This document shows, piece after piece, positions 28,111 through 36,642 of a stretch of 64,000 nucleotides of DNA. Origin of the DNA: HGM10766 sp900757295 (GTDB lineage: Bacteria > Bacillota_I > Bacilli_A > RF39 > UBA660); assembly GCA_025992315.1 (NCBI GenBank), contig DAJPHG010000001.1:496001-560000 (forward strand), written 5' to 3'. Within the stretch, counting starts at the first letter, position 1; the number at the start of each line of letters is the position of its first letter. The translations under genes and the position numbers were made by a program. The notes beneath the pieces are model-generated. The model searched no databases, was not told where the DNA came from, and saw nothing but the letters and a program-made list of their open reading frames with translations.

Positions 28111-29622
28111 ATGAAAAAGATACTAACTATAATTTTAGATGGTTTTGGTTATCGTGAAGAAGTTCAAGGCAACGCGATAAAACAAGCTGTAATGCCTACA
28201 TATGATAAATTATGGAATGATTATCCACATACATTGTTAAAAGCTAGTGAAAAGTCTGTTGGTTTACCTGAAGGTCAATTTGGTAATAGTGAAGTGGGTC
28301 ATATGACTATTGGAGCAGGTAAAATTTTAAGACAGAAACAATTAGTTGCAAGTGAAGAGTTAGAAAAAGATACTTTTGCTGAAAAAGAATCTTTCATAGA
28401 CTTGGTTGATTATGCAAATGAAGAAAACAAAAAAATACATGTAATGGGTTTATTATCAGATGGTGGTGTCCATGCTCATATAGATCATTTTTTAAAGATG
28501 TTAGAACATTTAAAAAAAGCAGGAGCAACTAATGTCTACTTTCATTGTATTACTGATGGAAGAGATACAGATGTCCATGCGTGTAGAAAATATTTGATGA
28601 CTTTACAGAAAGCTATTAATAAGGCAAATTTAGGAGCGATTGCTAGTATTTGCGGAAGATACTATGCGATGGATAGAGATAATAGATTCGAAAGAATTAA
28701 AATTTATTATGATCTTGTAACAAAGGGAAAAGGTAATAAGCCAATAGATTTAAATAAGGCGATAAACATTTGTTATGAAAAAAATGCTACAGATGAGTTT
28801 TTACCTCCAATATTATTAAATTCAAAGGGATTAATTGAAAATGATGATGTTTTAATTTGGATGAATTATAGAACTGATCGTTCTAAGGAAATATTAACTA
28901 GTTTAACTAATGTAAATTTTGATAAATTTGAAAATCCTGTTAATAATTTAAGACTGTACACTTTATTTGATATGGATAAAACGATTAAGGCTAAAATATT
29001 TTTTGAAGAAGATAGAACAGAAAATCCTTTGGGAATATATTTATCTAAATTAGGGTTAACACAAGCCAGAATCGCTGAAACAGAAAAATATAATCATGTT
29101 ACTAAATTTTTTGATTGTGAATATACAGGAAGTATTGAAGGCTGTGATAAGTTTTTGATTCCTTCACCTAAAGTAGCAACATATGATTTAAAACCTGAGA
29201 TGTCGGCCAAAGAAATAACTAAAAAAGCAATAAATTGTTTAGAAAAAGATTATGATTTTATATTTATGAATTATGCTAATTCAGATATGGTTGGTCATAC
29301 AGGCAATATGACGGCTACAATTAAAGGTTTGCAAGTTATTGATGAATGTTTAAAAGAATTGCTAGATGCAGCATTTAATAATTTTTATACTGTTATATTA
29401 ACTGCAGATCATGGAAACGCTGATGTTATGGTAGATGAAAATGAAAATATTGTTACTACTCATACTATGAATAAAGTGCCTTTTATTATTACGGACAAAA
29501 AAATGAAACTTAGAGATGATGGTAATCTTAGTAATATTGCTCCTACCATTTTAAAATATATGGATATAGCTTTACCACAGGAAATGAGAAATACTAAAGA
29601 TCTTTTTGTGGAAGAAGATTAA
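28111..29622 (+). CDS. gpmI: 2,3-bisphosphoglycerate-independent phosphoglycerate mutase
   Basis: The enzyme interconverts 3- and 2-phosphoglycerate with two Mn ions. The 503 residues are of alkaline-phosphatase type: ILDGFGYREE, the phosphorylated Ser in GNSEVGHMTIGAG, HCITDGRDTD, NYANSDMVGHTG and LTADHGNADVM. AAGGAGA precedes the ATG. With gap, pgk, tpiA and eno it completes lower glycolysis to phosphoenolpyruvate within this window. Confidence 0.96.
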   Translation: MKKILTIILDGFGYREEVQGNAIKQAVMPTYDKLWNDYPHTLLKASEKSVGLPEGQFGNSEVGHMTIGAGKILRQKQLVASEELEKDTFAEKESFIDLVDYANEENKKIHVMGLLSDGGVHAHIDHFLKMLEHLKKAGATNVYFHCITDGRDTDVHACRKYLMTLQKAINKANLGAIASICGRYYAMDRDNRFERIKIYYDLVTKGKGNKPIDLNKAINICYEKNATDEFLPPILLNSKGLIENDDVLIWMNYRTDRSKEILTSLTNVNFDKFENPVNNLRLYTLFDMDKTIKAKIFFEEDRTENPLGIYLSKLGLTQARIAETEKYNHVTKFFDCEYTGSIEGCDKFLIPSPKVATYDLKPEMSAKEITKKAINCLEKDYDFIFMNYANSDMVGHTGNMTATIKGLQVIDECLKELLDAAFNNFYTVILTADHGNADVMVDENENIVTTHTMNKVPFIITDKKMKLRDDGNLSNIAPTILKYMDIALPQEMRNTKDLFVEED

Positions 29623-29659
29623 AAGTTATGTTATCCTATTATTAAGGTAGGTGTGTTTT

Positions 29660-29929
29660 ATGAATAATAATTTTAATGAAAATAATATTCCTTTTGAATA
29701 TAAACCAATATCAATGTGGGGATATTTTGGATATCAAATATTATTTTCAATTCCAATCATAGGATTTATTCTTTTATTAGTATTTTCCTTTGGTGGAACA
29801 CAAAATAAAAATTTAAAGAATTATGCAAGATCATATTTTTGTTTTATGATTTTAGCTATGATTTTAGTTGCAATTATAGTTGCAGTGACAGTAAGTACTG
29901 GAGCTTCTGCTAGTGTAATTAATGCTTAG
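29660..29929 (+). CDS. Small two-helix membrane protein
   Basis: ATG 29660 follows AAGGTAGG; a GTG at 29651 is also in frame. The 89 residues start with an Asn-rich polar stretch, then YKPISMWGYFGYQILFSIPI and a second hydrophobic segment near the C-terminus. I recognise the layout as one seen in gut Bacillota hypotheticals but know no function. It has its own terminator. Confidence 0.65.
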   Translation: MNNNFNENNIPFEYKPISMWGYFGYQILFSIPIIGFILLLVFSFGGTQNKNLKNYARSYFCFMILAMILVAIIVAVTVSTGASASVINA

Positions 29930-29952
29930 TACCATAATTGGTACTTTTTTTA
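29928..29952 (+). terminator. Intrinsic terminator
   Basis: AGTACCA and TGGTACT pair around TAAT, then T6; the left arm contains the stop TAG of the small membrane protein. Confidence 0.8.
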
Positions 29953-30000
29953 TAGGATAACTTTTATTATAATATTTTTTTTAAAAGAAGAGTGTTTATT

Positions 30001-30212
30001 ATGGCTAATGAATTTAGTAATTATCTTGCTTCTAATCAGCAACAAATAATTGATAATAATTTTTGAAATATAATTCTTCTAATAAATCTAATATAAATAA
30101 ATCATTATTACAATGTAATTCTAAAATGCTAATCAATAAAGATGATGTGTTGATAAATAATGAATCTATTATTACTAATAGTTATACTTTAAAAAGGAAT
30201 AAAGTACATTAA
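30001..30212 (+). pseudogene. Small orphan gene broken by one base in a T run
   Basis: ATG 30001 after AAGAAGAG opens MANEFSNYLASNQQQIIDNNF and meets TGA at 30064-30066. If the T5 run at about 30060 had six Ts, the frame would continue LKYNSSNKSNINKSLLQC to TAA at 30210-30212, giving about 70 polar, Asn- and Ser-rich residues. A terminator follows that second stop exactly, which supports the frameshift reading. It may be a real disruption or a base error. No family recognised. Confidence 0.45.
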
Positions 30213-30224
30213 TGTGCTTTTTTC
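30201..30224 (+). terminator. Intrinsic terminator before the S10 operon
   Basis: AAAGTACAT pairs with ATGTGCTTT and is followed by T-rich sequence. Confidence 0.65.
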
Positions 30225-30247
30225 TTTGATAAAAAGCAAATTTAGGC

Positions 30248-30276
30248 TTGATTATCATATAATTTATTGCTATAAT
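30248..30276 (+). promoter_or_regulatory. SigA-type promoter of the S10 operon
   Basis: TTGATT at 30248-30253 and TATAAT at 30271-30276 with a 17-base spacer. Transcription would start near 30283, giving a leader of about 130 bases before rpsJ. Confidence 0.8.
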
Positions 30277-30282
30277 TAAATC

Positions 30283-30412
30283 TGTATGACTGCTTAGATG
30301 TGCGAGGTTGCTGATACACTAGGAATTGTTGTTAAAACAAGTTCTTGAATTTTTCAGGTAATTCGTTACGGAGCGAGTCTATACTAGATATAGGCGAAAG
30401 GAGGACATGTAA
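30283..30412 (+). promoter_or_regulatory. Structured 5' leader of rpsJ, likely autoregulatory
   Basis: About 130 non-coding bases, richer in G and C than the other intergenic DNA, hold several pairings: GTCTATA/TATAGGC (about 30377-30394) next to the ribosome binding site AAAGGAGG, and TTGTT/AACAA upstream. Ribosomal operons of Bacillota often have protein-binding leaders here. I cannot name the class by eye. Confidence 0.5.
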
Positions 30413-30721
30413 ATGTCAAAATCACAAGTTCGTATTAATCTTAAAGCTTATGATCACCGTGTATTAGATCAAGCTTGTGGAAAAATAATCGAAACTGTAA
30501 AAAGAACTGGAGGAGTTGTTTCTGGACCTGTACCATTACCTACAGAAATCCAAAAATATACTGTACTAAAAGCTGTACACAAATATAAAGATTCTAGAGA
30601 GCAATTTGAAAGTCGTACTCATAAGAGATTAATCGATATCAAAGATCCTAGCAAAGAAACAATTGAAGCTCTAACTCATTTGGACTTACCAAGTGGTGTA
30701 GATATTAATATCAAATTATAA
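30413..30721 (+). CDS. rpsJ: 30S ribosomal protein S10
   Basis: The 102 residues are standard for S10 (RINLKAYDHRVLDQA, GPVPLPTEIQKYTVLK, SREQFESRTHKR). S10 sits in the 30S head and also acts with NusB in antitermination. AAAGGAGG lies ten bases before the ATG. First gene of the operon running to rplQ, directly behind a structured leader. Confidence 0.98.
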   Translation: MSKSQVRINLKAYDHRVLDQACGKIIETVKRTGGVVSGPVPLPTEIQKYTVLKAVHKYKDSREQFESRTHKRLIDIKDPSKETIEALTHLDLPSGVDINIKL

Positions 30722-30740
30722 TTAGAAAGAGGAAAGTAAT

Positions 30741-31484
30741 ATGAAAGGAATCTTAGGACGTAAAGTCGGAATGACTGAAGTCTTTACTAAAGATGGTAAA
30801 TTAATTCCTGTAACAGTTGTTAGCGTTGAGCCTAATGTTATTACTCAAGTTAAAACTAAAGAAACTGATGGTTATAATGCTATTCAATTAGCAACTGTTG
30901 ATAAAAAGGAAAAACATGCTACTAAAGCTGCTATTGGGCATGCTAAAAAAGCAAATACTACTCCTAAGCGCTTCTTAAAAGAAATAAGAAATGTTGAAGG
31001 AACTTACAACTTAGGCGATACTTTAGATGCTTCTGTATTTGAAGCAGGAGAATATGTTGATGTAACAGGAACTAGTAAAGGTAAAGGCTTTACTGGTGTT
31101 ATTAAAAGACATAATCAATCTCGTGGACCTGAGACACATGGTTCAAGATATCATAGAAGACCTGGTTCAATGGGTACTATGAGACCAATGCGTGTTATGA
31201 AAGGCAAAAAATTAGCTGGACATATGGGTGTTGAAACTAGAACTATCCAAAACCTAGAAATAATTGAAGTTAATGTTAATGAAAATTATATCTTAGTTAG
31301 TGGAAGTATTCCTGGTGCTAAAAACTCATTAGTATTTATTAAATCAGCTGTTAAAACTGATAAGAAAAACGATGCTAAAGAATTAATTTCTTATGTAGAA
31401 GAAACTGTTGTTGATTCAGTTGAAGAAACTCCAGCTGTTGAAGAAGTTAATGAAGAAACAAAAGAAGTGGCAGGTGAAGAATAA
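30741..31484 (+). CDS. rplC: 50S ribosomal protein L3 with acidic C-terminal extension
   Basis: The core (about residues 1-207) is ordinary L3: GILGRKVGMTEVF, SKGKGFTGVIKRH, HGSRYHRRPGSMG. After it come about 40 extra residues rich in Glu and Val (SYVEETVVDSVEETPAVEE), giving 247 rather than about 209. The tail is probably disordered on the subunit surface. Its stop TAATG overlaps the rplD start. Confidence 0.97.
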   Translation: MKGILGRKVGMTEVFTKDGKLIPVTVVSVEPNVITQVKTKETDGYNAIQLATVDKKEKHATKAAIGHAKKANTTPKRFLKEIRNVEGTYNLGDTLDASVFEAGEYVDVTGTSKGKGFTGVIKRHNQSRGPETHGSRYHRRPGSMGTMRPMRVMKGKKLAGHMGVETRTIQNLEIIEVNVNENYILVSGSIPGAKNSLVFIKSAVKTDKKNDAKELISYVEETVVDSVEETPAVEEVNEETKEVAGEE

Positions 31485-32107
31485 TGGCTAAGACTCAATT
31501 AATAAATCTTAAAGGTGAAAAATTAAAAGATATTACACTTGCTGATAGTGTTTGGGCAATTGAAGCAAATGATATCGTTTTAAAGAAAGCTATTGATTTA
31601 CAATTAGCTGCTACTAGACAAGGTACTCATAAAACAAAAACTCGTTCTGAAGTTTCAGGAGGAGGAAAGAAACCTTGGAAACAAAAAGGTACTGGCCGTG
31701 CTCGTGCTGGTTCATCTCGTAGTCCAATTTGGAGAGGCGGCGGAATCGTATTTGGCGTAACTCCTAGAAGCTACGGATTCAAAATGAACAAAAAAGAAAG
31801 AGTTCTTGCTTTAAAAAGTGCTCTTACTCATAAATTAGCTGATAAAGAATTAGTTGTTGTTGACAATATTAATTTAGATTCATTAAAAACTAAAGAAATT
31901 AAAAATGTAATGAATACTTTAAAATTAGATGGTAAAACATTATTTGTTACTTTAGAAGATAATGAAAATTTATATATGGCAACTAGAAATTTAGGTTATG
32001 CTTATGCTATCAATGCTGATGAAATTAACGTTTATGATTTAGTAAATGCTGATAAATTAGTAATTGATGAAGCTGCTGTTAAAAAAATTGAGGAGGTGCT
32101 TAAATAA
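31484..32107 (+). CDS. rplD: 50S ribosomal protein L4
   Basis: The 207 residues contain RQGTHKTKTRSEVSGGGKKP and GTGRARAGSSRSPIWRGGG, the extended loop that lines the peptide exit tunnel. In enterobacteria L4 also represses this operon; whether it does so through the leader here is unknown. One-base overlaps with rplC and rplW. Confidence 0.97.
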   Translation: MAKTQLINLKGEKLKDITLADSVWAIEANDIVLKKAIDLQLAATRQGTHKTKTRSEVSGGGKKPWKQKGTGRARAGSSRSPIWRGGGIVFGVTPRSYGFKMNKKERVLALKSALTHKLADKELVVVDNINLDSLKTKEIKNVMNTLKLDGKTLFVTLEDNENLYMATRNLGYAYAINADEINVYDLVNADKLVIDEAAVKKIEEVLK

Positions 32108-32382
32108 TGAAAGATTATACTGATATTATTTATTCACCAGTTATTACTGAAAAATCTGCATATGCCGCAGAAAAAGGTGTATATACTTTCAAAGTTGCTG
32201 GTTCTGCTAATAAAGTAGAAATTAAAAAAGCAATTGAAAAAGCTTTTGATGTAAAAGTAGAAAAAGTTAATACTTTAAATACTAAATCAAAGAAAAAAAG
32301 AGTTGGAAGATATACTGGAAAAACAAAAACTTATAAGAAAGCTATTGTTACTTTAGCAAGTGGACAATCAATAGAGTTTTAG
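32107..32382 (+). CDS. rplW: 50S ribosomal protein L23
   Basis: A 91-residue protein with IIYSPVITEKSAYAAEKGVYTF at the N-terminus and the loop NTKSKKKRVGRYTGKTKTYKKA. L23 lies at the tunnel exit and docks trigger factor and SRP. GAGGTG in the end of rplD serves as ribosome binding site. Confidence 0.97.
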   Translation: MKDYTDIIYSPVITEKSAYAAEKGVYTFKVAGSANKVEIKKAIEKAFDVKVEKVNTLNTKSKKKRVGRYTGKTKTYKKAIVTLASGQSIEF

Positions 32383-32399
32383 TTAGGAGAGTGTAAGAA

Positions 32400-33233
32400 A
32401 TGGCAATAAAGAAATACAAACCTACGACTAATGGACGTCGTGGAATGACTACCTTAGCTAATAATGAACTTACTACTTCTACTCCTGAAAAGTCTTTACT
32501 AGTTAGTAAATCTAAAACTGGTGGACGTAATAATCAAGGTAGAATGACTGTTCAACATATTGGTGGCGGTGCTAAAAGAAAATATAGATTAATCGATTTT
32601 AAAAGAAATAAATTTAATGTTACTGGTAAAGTAGCAACAATTGAATATGATCCAAACCGTAATGCAAATATTGCATTAATAACTTATAAAGATGGAGAAA
32701 AGAGATATATCTTAGCTCCTAAAGATTTAAAAGTTGGTATGATTATTGAAGCTGGAGAAAATGTTGATATTAAAGTTGGTAATGCTTTACCACTTGCTAA
32801 CATTCCAGTTGGTACTGTTGTTCACAACATAGAATTAAGACCTGGCAAAGGTGGAGAATTATGTCGTGCTGCAGGTTCTAGTGCTCAAATATTAGGACGT
32901 GAAGGTAAATATGTTTTATTAAGATTACAAAGTGGTGAAACAAGAAAAGTATTAGGTACTTGTATGGCTACTGTTGGTGTAGTTGGTAATGAAGACTATG
33001 AACTAGTAAATCTTGGTAAAGCTGGACGTAAACGTCATATGGGTATTCGTCCAACAAACCGTGGTTCTGTTATGAACCCTAATGACCATCCACATGGTGG
33101 TGGTGAAGGACGTGCACCAATCGGACGTAAAGGACCAGTTACTCCTTGGGGTAAACCTGCGTTAGGATATAAAACTCGTAAAAATAAGAAAGCGTCTGAC
33201 AAATTAATTGTTAGCCGTAAGAAGAGAAAGTAG
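32400..33233 (+). CDS. rplB: 50S ribosomal protein L2
   Basis: At 277 residues it has the usual L2 length and the conserved KSKTGGRNNQGRMTVQHIGGG, AGSSAQILGREG and the C-terminal NPNDHPHGGGEGRAPIGRKGP, whose His is close to the peptidyl transferase centre. Confidence 0.98.
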   Translation: MAIKKYKPTTNGRRGMTTLANNELTTSTPEKSLLVSKSKTGGRNNQGRMTVQHIGGGAKRKYRLIDFKRNKFNVTGKVATIEYDPNRNANIALITYKDGEKRYILAPKDLKVGMIIEAGENVDIKVGNALPLANIPVGTVVHNIELRPGKGGELCRAAGSSAQILGREGKYVLLRLQSGETRKVLGTCMATVGVVGNEDYELVNLGKAGRKRHMGIRPTNRGSVMNPNDHPHGGGEGRAPIGRKGPVTPWGKPALGYKTRKNKKASDKLIVSRKKRK

Positions 33234-33247
33234 GAGGAAATAGGTAA

Positions 33248-33511
33248 ATGGCAAGAAGTTTAAAAAAAGGACCTTATGTATTCGATAGATTATTAACAAA
33301 GGTTCAAGAATTAAATAAAGCTAATAAAAAAGAAGTTATTAAATCATGGTCTCGTCGTTCAACAATTTATCCTGACTTTATCGGACATACAATTGCGGTT
33401 CACAATGGTAAAGAATTTATTCCAGTTTATATAACTGAGGATATGGTTGGACACAAACTAGGAGAATTTGCTCCAACACGTAAATTCTCTGGACATTCAG
33501 GACAAAAGTAG
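33248..33511 (+). CDS. rpsS: 30S ribosomal protein S19
   Basis: The 87 residues ARSLKKGPYVFDRLL to GEFAPTRKFSGHSGQK match S19, a head protein that contacts S13 and the A-site tRNA. GGAGGAAATAGGTAA precedes the ATG. Confidence 0.97.
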   Translation: MARSLKKGPYVFDRLLTKVQELNKANKKEVIKSWSRRSTIYPDFIGHTIAVHNGKEFIPVYITEDMVGHKLGEFAPTRKFSGHSGQK

Positions 33512-33527
33512 GAAGGGAGAATAAGAA

Positions 33528-33872
33528 ATGGAAGCATATGCAATTCATAAAAGTGCTATGATCGCTCCTCGTAAAGCAAGAATGACTCTTGACTTAATTA
33601 GAGGTAAAGATGTTCAAACAGCACAAGGTATATTAAATACAACAAATACTAAAGCAAGTCGTTTAATCTCAAAAGTTTTAAACTCTGCTATAGCAAATGC
33701 CGTTAATAATAATGGTGCAGATGAAAAATCTCTTAAGATCTCTGAATGCTTTATTAATCCAGGTCCTGTTTATAAAAGAATGAAATTTGGATCTCGTACA
33801 AATATTGATAGAAGAGACAAGAGAACAAGTCACATTACTATTAAAGTAAGTGATGGAGTTAAGGAGGTTTAA
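33528..33872 (+). CDS. rplV: 50S ribosomal protein L22
   Basis: The 114 residues include IAPRKARMTLDLIRGKDV and the beta-hairpin KRMKFGSRTNIDRRDKRTSHI, which reaches into the exit tunnel near the macrolide site. AAGGGAGA precedes the ATG. Confidence 0.97.
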   Translation: MEAYAIHKSAMIAPRKARMTLDLIRGKDVQTAQGILNTTNTKASRLISKVLNSAIANAVNNNGADEKSLKISECFINPGPVYKRMKFGSRTNIDRRDKRTSHITIKVSDGVKEV

Positions 33873-33873
33873 G

Positions 33874-34557
33874 ATGGGACAAAAAGTAAATCCTAATGGT
33901 CTTAGACTAGGAATCACTAAAGATTGGGAATCTAATTGGTACGCTAATAAACGTGACTTTGGTGATACATTAAATAAAGATATTAAAATTCGTAAATTCT
34001 TAGAAAAAGAGCTTAAGAATGCTGCAGTTGCATCAGTTATAATTGAAAGAACTGCAAAAAGATGCGATATAACAATTAATACTGCTAAACCAGGTGTTAT
34101 AATTGGCCGTGGTGGAGAAGATATTGATAAATTAAGAAAAAAAGTTTCTAAATTAGTAAATGAAGATGTTTATATTTCAATTGTTGAAGTAAAAAATCCT
34201 GATCTATGCGCTAAATTAGTTGCTGATAATATTGCTAGTCAAATCGAAGCTAGAGCACCGTTTAGAAGTGCTCAAAAAAGAGCTATTAGAAATACTATGA
34301 AAGCTGGAGCTAAAGGTATTAAAACTGCTTGTTCTGGAAGATTAGGTGGAGCTGAAATGGCTCGTACTGAAGGATATACAGAAGGTACTGTTCCACTTCA
34401 TACATTACGTGCTAATGTTGATTATGCTATTAGTGAAGCAAACACAACATATGGTAAAATTGGAGTAAAAGTATGGATCTATAAAGGTGAAGTACTTCCT
34501 ACTAAAAATAATGGTAAGGGGGGTAGAAACAATGCCACTAATGCCAAAAAGAACTAA
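33874..34557 (+). CDS. rpsC: 30S ribosomal protein S3
   Basis: Start ATG 33874 (MGQKVNPNGLRLG), immediately after the rplV stop and with AAGGAGG inside the end of rplV; the open frame extends upstream but that sequence is rplV. The 227 residues hold a KH domain with VIIGRGGEDIDKLRKK and the C-terminal domain GRLGGAEMARTE, part of the mRNA entry helicase site. Confidence 0.97.
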   Translation: MGQKVNPNGLRLGITKDWESNWYANKRDFGDTLNKDIKIRKFLEKELKNAAVASVIIERTAKRCDITINTAKPGVIIGRGGEDIDKLRKKVSKLVNEDVYISIVEVKNPDLCAKLVADNIASQIEARAPFRSAQKRAIRNTMKAGAKGIKTACSGRLGGAEMARTEGYTEGTVPLHTLRANVDYAISEANTTYGKIGVKVWIYKGEVLPTKNNGKGGRNNATNAKKN

Positions 34558-34957
34558 ATATAGAAAACCTCACCGTATTTCTTATGAAGGTCATGCTAGA
34601 GGTAATACTGAATTACACTTTGGTTCTTATGGTCTTCAAGCAAAAGAAGGTGCATGGATTACTACTCGTCAAATCGAAGCTGCTCGTATAGCAATGACTC
34701 GTTATATGAAACGTGGTGGAAAAGTTTGGATAAACATTTTCCCACACTTAGCTTTAACTAAAAAACCTTTAGAAACTCGTCAAGGTAAAGGTAAAGGTAA
34801 CGTTGAAGACTGGGTAGCGGTTGTTAAAGAAGGAAAAATTATGTTTGAAATAGATGGTGTAAGCGAAGAAGTAGCTCGTGAAGCTTTAAGACTTGCTTCT
34901 CATAAATTACCTATCAAATGTAAATTTGTTAAGAAAGATGAAAAAGGAGGTAACTAG
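34532..34957 (+). CDS. rplP: 50S ribosomal protein L16
   Basis: Start ATG 34532 (MPLMPKRTKYRKPHR) overlaps rpsC by 26 bases and follows AAGGGGGG by eight bases; an ATG nine bases later is a possible alternative. The 141 residues contain GSYGLQAKEGAWITTRQIEA and HLALTKKPLETRQGKGKG. L16 positions the A-site tRNA in the large subunit. Confidence 0.96.
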   Translation: MPLMPKRTKYRKPHRISYEGHARGNTELHFGSYGLQAKEGAWITTRQIEAARIAMTRYMKRGGKVWINIFPHLALTKKPLETRQGKGKGNVEDWVAVVKEGKIMFEIDGVSEEVAREALRLASHKLPIKCKFVKKDEKGGN

Positions 34958-34959
34958 GA

Positions 34960-35160
34960 ATGAAAGTAGAAGAAATAAGAAAATTAAGTAATGAAGAAAT
35001 TAATACAAAAATTACTGAATCTAAAAAAGAATTATTTGAACTTAGATTAAAACAATCTACTGGTCAACTAGAAAAACCTTCTAGAATGCGTGAATTAAGA
35101 AAAACAATCGCTAGAATGAAAACAATTCTAAGAGAAAGAGAAATTGGAGGTGCTGAATAA
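34960..35160 (+). CDS. rpmC: 50S ribosomal protein L29
   Basis: A 66-residue helical hairpin (MKVEEIRKLSNEEINTKI, ELRLKQSTGQLEKPSRMREL) at the tunnel exit. AAAGGAGGTAACTAGGA spans the end of rplP and gives the ribosome binding site. TAATG overlap with rpsQ. Confidence 0.96.
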   Translation: MKVEEIRKLSNEEINTKITESKKELFELRLKQSTGQLEKPSRMRELRKTIARMKTILREREIGGAE

Positions 35161-35420
35161 TGGCTGAAACTAAAAAAAGCGAATTAATAGGTAAAGTAGT
35201 AAGTGCTAAAAATGATAAAACTATCACTGTTTTAGTTGAAACTCAAAGAAAGCACCCACTATACAAAAAACGCGTTAAATATTCTAAAAAATATACTGCT
35301 CATGATGAAAAGAATGTAGCAAAAGAAGGGGACACAGTGAGAATAGTTAGTACAAGACCATTGTCTAAAACTAAAAGATATGAATTAGTTGAAGTAGTAA
35401 CTAAAGCTGTTGTTCTTTAA
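35160..35420 (+). CDS. rpsQ: 30S ribosomal protein S17
   Basis: The 86-residue OB-fold protein has IGKVVSAKNDKTITVLVETQ, HPLYKKRVKYSKKYTAHDE and VRIVSTRPLSKTKRYELVE. It binds 16S rRNA early in assembly. GGAGGTG at the end of rpmC is the ribosome binding site. Confidence 0.97.
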   Translation: MAETKKSELIGKVVSAKNDKTITVLVETQRKHPLYKKRVKYSKKYTAHDEKNVAKEGDTVRIVSTRPLSKTKRYELVEVVTKAVVL

Positions 35421-35434
35421 GGAGGTATCATTAA

Positions 35435-35803
35435 ATGGTTCAACAAGAAACACGTTTAAAAGTTGCTGATAACTCTGGAGCAAGAGAATTACTTGTAATT
35501 CGTGTTCTAGGTGGAAGCAAAGTTAAATATGGTAATATCGGTGATATCGTAGTTGGTACTGTTAAAAAAGCTATTCCTAACAGTAACGTAAAAAAAGGTA
35601 AAGTTGTAAAAGCTGTAATCGTTAGAAGTGTTCAGGGTGTAAGAAGAAAAGATGGAAGTTATATTAAATTTGATGATAATGCTTGTGTATTAATCAAAGA
35701 TGATAAAACTCCAGTTGGAACAAGAGTTCTAGGACCAGTTGCTAGAGAACTTCGTGAAAAAGATTTCATGAAAATTATTTCTTTGGCGCCTGAAGTATTA
35801 TAG
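35435..35803 (+). CDS. rplN: 50S ribosomal protein L14
   Basis: Exactly 122 residues, as in most bacteria, with VADNSGARELLVIRVLGGS and GTRVLGPVARELREKDFMKI. L14 is at the subunit interface and is the docking site of the silencing factor RsfS. AAGGAGG precedes it. Confidence 0.98.
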   Translation: MVQQETRLKVADNSGARELLVIRVLGGSKVKYGNIGDIVVGTVKKAIPNSNVKKGKVVKAVIVRSVQGVRRKDGSYIKFDDNACVLIKDDKTPVGTRVLGPVARELREKDFMKIISLAPEVL

Positions 35804-35811
35804 GAGGTTAT

Positions 35812-36075
35812 ATGAAAGTTAAAGTAAATGATAAAGTAAAAATTCTTGCTGGTAAAGATAAAGGCAAAGAAGGTAAAGTACTTAAAACTTTAAGAAAAGA
35901 TGATAAAGTTATCGTTGAAGGTATAAATATTATCAAGAAACATATTAAACCAAATGGTCAAGGCGAAACTGGTGGAATTAGAGAAATGGAAGCACCTATT
36001 CATGTATCTAATGTTAAAGTGATTACAGATGATAAAAAAGCTGCAAAAGCTAAAAAAGAAAAGAAAGCTAATTAG
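35812..36075 (+). CDS. rplX: 50S ribosomal protein L24
   Basis: The 87 residues, slightly short, hold a KOW motif (DKVKILAGKDKGKEGKVLK) and NIIKKHIKPNGQGETGGI, then a Lys/Ala tail. L24 starts 50S assembly. TAGGAGG lies just before the ATG. Confidence 0.96.
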   Translation: MKVKVNDKVKILAGKDKGKEGKVLKTLRKDDKVIVEGINIIKKHIKPNGQGETGGIREMEAPIHVSNVKVITDDKKAAKAKKEKKAN

Positions 36076-36086
36076 GAGGTAAAGTT

Positions 36087-36626
36087 ATGAGTAATTTTAG
36101 AAAATTATATGATGAAACTATTAAAGATTCATTAATGAAAGAATATAATTATAAATCAATAATGGAAGTTCCTAAATTAGACAAAATTGTTATTAACATG
36201 GGCGTTGGTGAAGGAGCACATGATTCTAAATTTATTGAAGCTGCTTTAAAAGATTTAGAAACTTTAGCAATGCAAAAACCTATTGTTACTAAAGCAAAGA
36301 AATCAATTGCTGGTTTCAAACTTCGTGAAGGTCAAACAATTGGTGCAAAAGTAACATTACGTGGTGAAAATATGTATAATTTTATGGAAAAATTAATTAA
36401 GATTTCATTACCTCGTGTTCGTGATTTTAGAGGTGTATCTAAAACTGCATTTGATGGTCATGGAAATTATACTTTAGGTATAAAAGAACAATTAATTTTC
36501 CCAGAAATTAATTATGATGATGTATTAAAAGTAAGAGGTATGGATATTGTTTTTGTTACTACAGCAAAAACAAACGACGAAGCAAAAAGCTTATTAGCTG
36601 GCTTTGGAATGCCCTTTAGAAAGTAG
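36087..36626 (+). CDS. rplE: 50S ribosomal protein L5
   Basis: A 179-residue protein with VPKLDKIVINMGVGEGA, KPIVTKAKKSIAGFKLREG and LPRVRDFRGVSKTAFDGHGNY. It binds 5S rRNA in the central protuberance. TAGGAGG precedes the ATG. Confidence 0.98.
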   Translation: MSNFRKLYDETIKDSLMKEYNYKSIMEVPKLDKIVINMGVGEGAHDSKFIEAALKDLETLAMQKPIVTKAKKSIAGFKLREGQTIGAKVTLRGENMYNFMEKLIKISLPRVRDFRGVSKTAFDGHGNYTLGIKEQLIFPEINYDDVLKVRGMDIVFVTTAKTNDEAKSLLAGFGMPFRK

Positions 36627-36642
36627 TTAGGAGGAATAAATA

